NCBI GenBank assembly: GCA_964035545.1
Contig: OZ037765.1
Coordinates: 24,167,504-24,231,503 of the forward strand
Source: Bugula neritina
Taxonomy: Eukaryota > Bryozoa > Gymnolaemata > Cheilostomatida > Bugulidae
Direction: 5' to 3'
Length of the DNA: 64,000 nt
A program made the position numbers and the translations under genes. This document shows positions 62,701-64,000 of this stretch, in pieces. Each line of letters starts with the position of its first letter. The first letter of the stretch is position 1. The notes under the pieces are model-generated. The model saw nothing but the letters and a program-made list of their open reading frames with translations. It was not told the origin of the DNA and did not search any database.

Positions 62701-64000
62701 GTACAGTAAAGTTAAGTGATATAAAAACAGCTCACCATTTAAAATCCTTCATATTTAAATACTGCTGAGCATATAATATAACTAGACTTATTGTTTGTAC
62801 TAGCATACCAAGGAAAGTTCATCTAGTTTACTTCTAGCATACTCTAGTTGTGTCCTCTCCACGTGCTCATAAGGTGTATGAGCTAACAATTCATGAAGAG
62901 CCAAAATATACTTGGGTATCTGAAAAACAAAATTTTGACAGAATATTAATAAAAATAAACTTTAGCAGTGTGTATGCATAGTGATGTAAGCTTCCAGTGC
63001 TTTAAGTTCTTTTTGAAACAACTGCAACACTGATTAAAAAAGTTTTACATAGTGGGTGTTAATATGTATATTGTGTTATATAGTTACATTGCATAGAGTT
63101 ATGCTGCATTTCTTTATTGAGTTTTTCACTGTATTATTAATTATATTAATGATGAATGTATATTATTTAGTATATATAGAGTGCATAGCTGTATTTTCCT
63201 ATGATGCATGATTATTAAGAATATTAGGATTGATACTACAGTGCTTGGCTCTTACTGTCTCCAATAAAAGAAAGGATTCGATAAATTAACATACAGGCTT
63301 TGCAATAGAATACAAGAAAAATAACTAATATAATGTTATGTAAGTGGGATAAAACAACTCCAATACCTGGTGCATAGGGTATGTGAGAAACGTTTCAAGA
63401 ACTCTATTCTCACAAGCAGGTTTTTCTTCAAACCTTTTGAGCAGAGAGTTAAATTCTGGTTTCTGTTTGTATTCTGTGAGCACTTGAAGACTGTAGTGGT
63501 GGTTTCGGACGTATTCCTGGTAGATGCCAAGCATGGGCAGCAGCATGTCAAACAGGTCACCTTGTAATGACATCATAGGTTTACATTATTTTTACTGATT
63601 TTTAGTACACTATTGTATGTGGCATTACTATGTATTAACGTAACTTTTAGCAACTAACCAATGACTAGTGTAGGCCAGTTTTCCATCCGTGCGGTCAGAC
63701 CTTTGAGAAATATTTGATGCAAGAAAAGAACAGTCTCACTGCAAAATTATGTCATGTTTTATTTTCTTGCAACGTTTAAGCAAATGTCATTCGAAGCAAG
63801 TCCACCTACTAAATGTCAACTGTTCATCTAATGCCCATTGCACAAACCCATGCATACAACAATTATCACCTAAAAGTTAAATTGCATTAAATATTGCAGT
63901 GTGTTTAACCTGTTGAGGAATATGGAGTTGACATCATCGTGTGATATGACTGGTTTCTTGGAACTGGCAGCCATTCTCAGGGGTCTTAGAAAGCATGTAA
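50373..64000 (-). CDS. RASGRF: RASGRF Ras/Rac guanine-nucleotide exchange factor (partial, N terminus beyond the window)
   Basis: Twenty-three minus-strand exons, N to C: 63910->64000 (open), 63659-63738, 63367-63560, 62809-62919, 62116-62233, 61271-61437, 60564-60642, 60042-60193, 59212-59285, 58991-59069, 58186-58370, 57967-58031, 57532-57632, 55923-56160, 55256-55310, 53804-53901, 53297-53385, 52713-52838, 52322-52482, 52019-52103, 51213-51490, 50849-50966, 50373-50585; 984 residues plus stop, one frame. Activates Ras (CDC25 domain) and Rac (DH domain) downstream of calcium in neurons. Seen: DH domain ([59 protein letters not shown]); PH domain ending [32 protein letters not shown] and TDLRFL (REM); a Ser-rich linker with [13 protein letters not shown]25 domain ([42 protein letters not shown]). 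The PH1, coiled-coil and IQ parts should lie to the right. One gene where vertebrates have RASGRF1 and 2. Confidence 0.95.
51519..51616. repeat. TG/CA-rich microsatellite upstream of a RASGRF 3' splice site
   Basis: GTGTGTGTGTGCGTGTGTGC then repeated GTGTGTGTT units on the plus strand, that is CA-rich in the sense of RASGRF. It ends about 30 bp before the acceptor of the CDC25-domain exon 51213-51490. Confidence 0.9.
52997..53230 (+). mobile_element. tRNA-Thr-derived SINE, copy 3 (best preserved)
   Basis: The head CAGCCGTGGTCTACGGGTTA, GCGTTTGTCTAGTAAACACG, AGGTCATGGGTTTGAGCCCG follows a tRNA-Thr(AGT) plan, with box A, the CTAGTAA anticodon loop and box B (GGTTTGAGCCC). The body GAAGAGCATCCAGTCATAAT ... 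CCCTTTCCATCAGGAG ... CAGGGATGGCAACTATAAAC matches copy 1. It sits in a RASGRF intron, antisense to the gene. Not a working tRNA: the acceptor stem does not close. Confidence 0.8.
53540..53768. repeat. 11-bp minisatellite merging into a TG repeat, in RASGRF
   Basis: About 12 copies of TGTTGAGTGTG (53540-53672) pass into (TG)n with GTCTG interruptions up to 53768. In the gene's sense this is a CA-rich array starting about 35 bp after the donor of exon 53804-53901. Confidence 0.95.

Overview
The window is AT-rich nuclear DNA from an animal. Genes are split into many short exons with GT-AG introns, there are no operons, and the spaces between genes hold hexamer-periodic repeats, hairpin/TIR elements and tRNA-derived SINEs. 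The encoded families (RASGRF, EXD1, RBM17/SPF45, ACOX1, DPP7, amidated RFamide precursors) fit a bilaterian. Intron density, repeat content and the two RFamide precursors make a marine invertebrate, perhaps a lophotrochozoan, my best guess. The species cannot be fixed from sequence alone. All exon models were built by reading splice sites and phases by eye; all of the long models close in frame.

Layout, left to right. 224-1865 (+): a two-exon single-pass membrane protein resembling KCNE potassium-channel beta subunits, with a TIR element in its intron. 1866-6334: repeat-rich spacer (SINE, hAT-like end, hexamer array). 6335-14346 (+): EXD1, a piRNA-pathway protein with an Lsm-like N terminus and a degenerate 3'-5' exonuclease fold, 17 exons. 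14347-16993: spacer with the largest hexamer array. 16994-23992 (+): RBM17/SPF45 splicing factor, 11 exons. 25251-27375 and 28800-29999 (+): two adjacent small secreted precursors, each exactly 113 residues, each with a two-cysteine propeptide and one dibasic-flanked C-terminal RFamide. 30000-35723: long spacer with a clear MITE. 35724-41485 (+): peroxisomal acyl-CoA oxidase, 14 exons, ending in a catalase-like peroxisomal signal. 42751-43605 (+): relic of a THAP zinc-finger gene with a frameshift and a stop. 44896-49448 (+): lysosomal/secreted S28 serine peptidase of DPP7 type, 9 exons. 50373-64000 (-): RASGRF Ras/Rac exchange factor, 23 exons seen, from the DH domain to the C terminus; the N terminus lies beyond the right edge.

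The genes are functionally unrelated housekeeping, signalling and germline genes. The most novel locus is the neuropeptide pair, whose architecture (signal peptide, two cysteines, single C-terminal RFamide) recalls insect myosuppressin precursors while the mature peptides differ. Other notable items are five hexamer-periodic arrays, each lying near the 5' end of a gene, CA-rich repeats that sit against splice sites in RASGRF, a minisatellite whose every unit carries an antisense splice donor, and a tRNA-Thr-derived SINE family.
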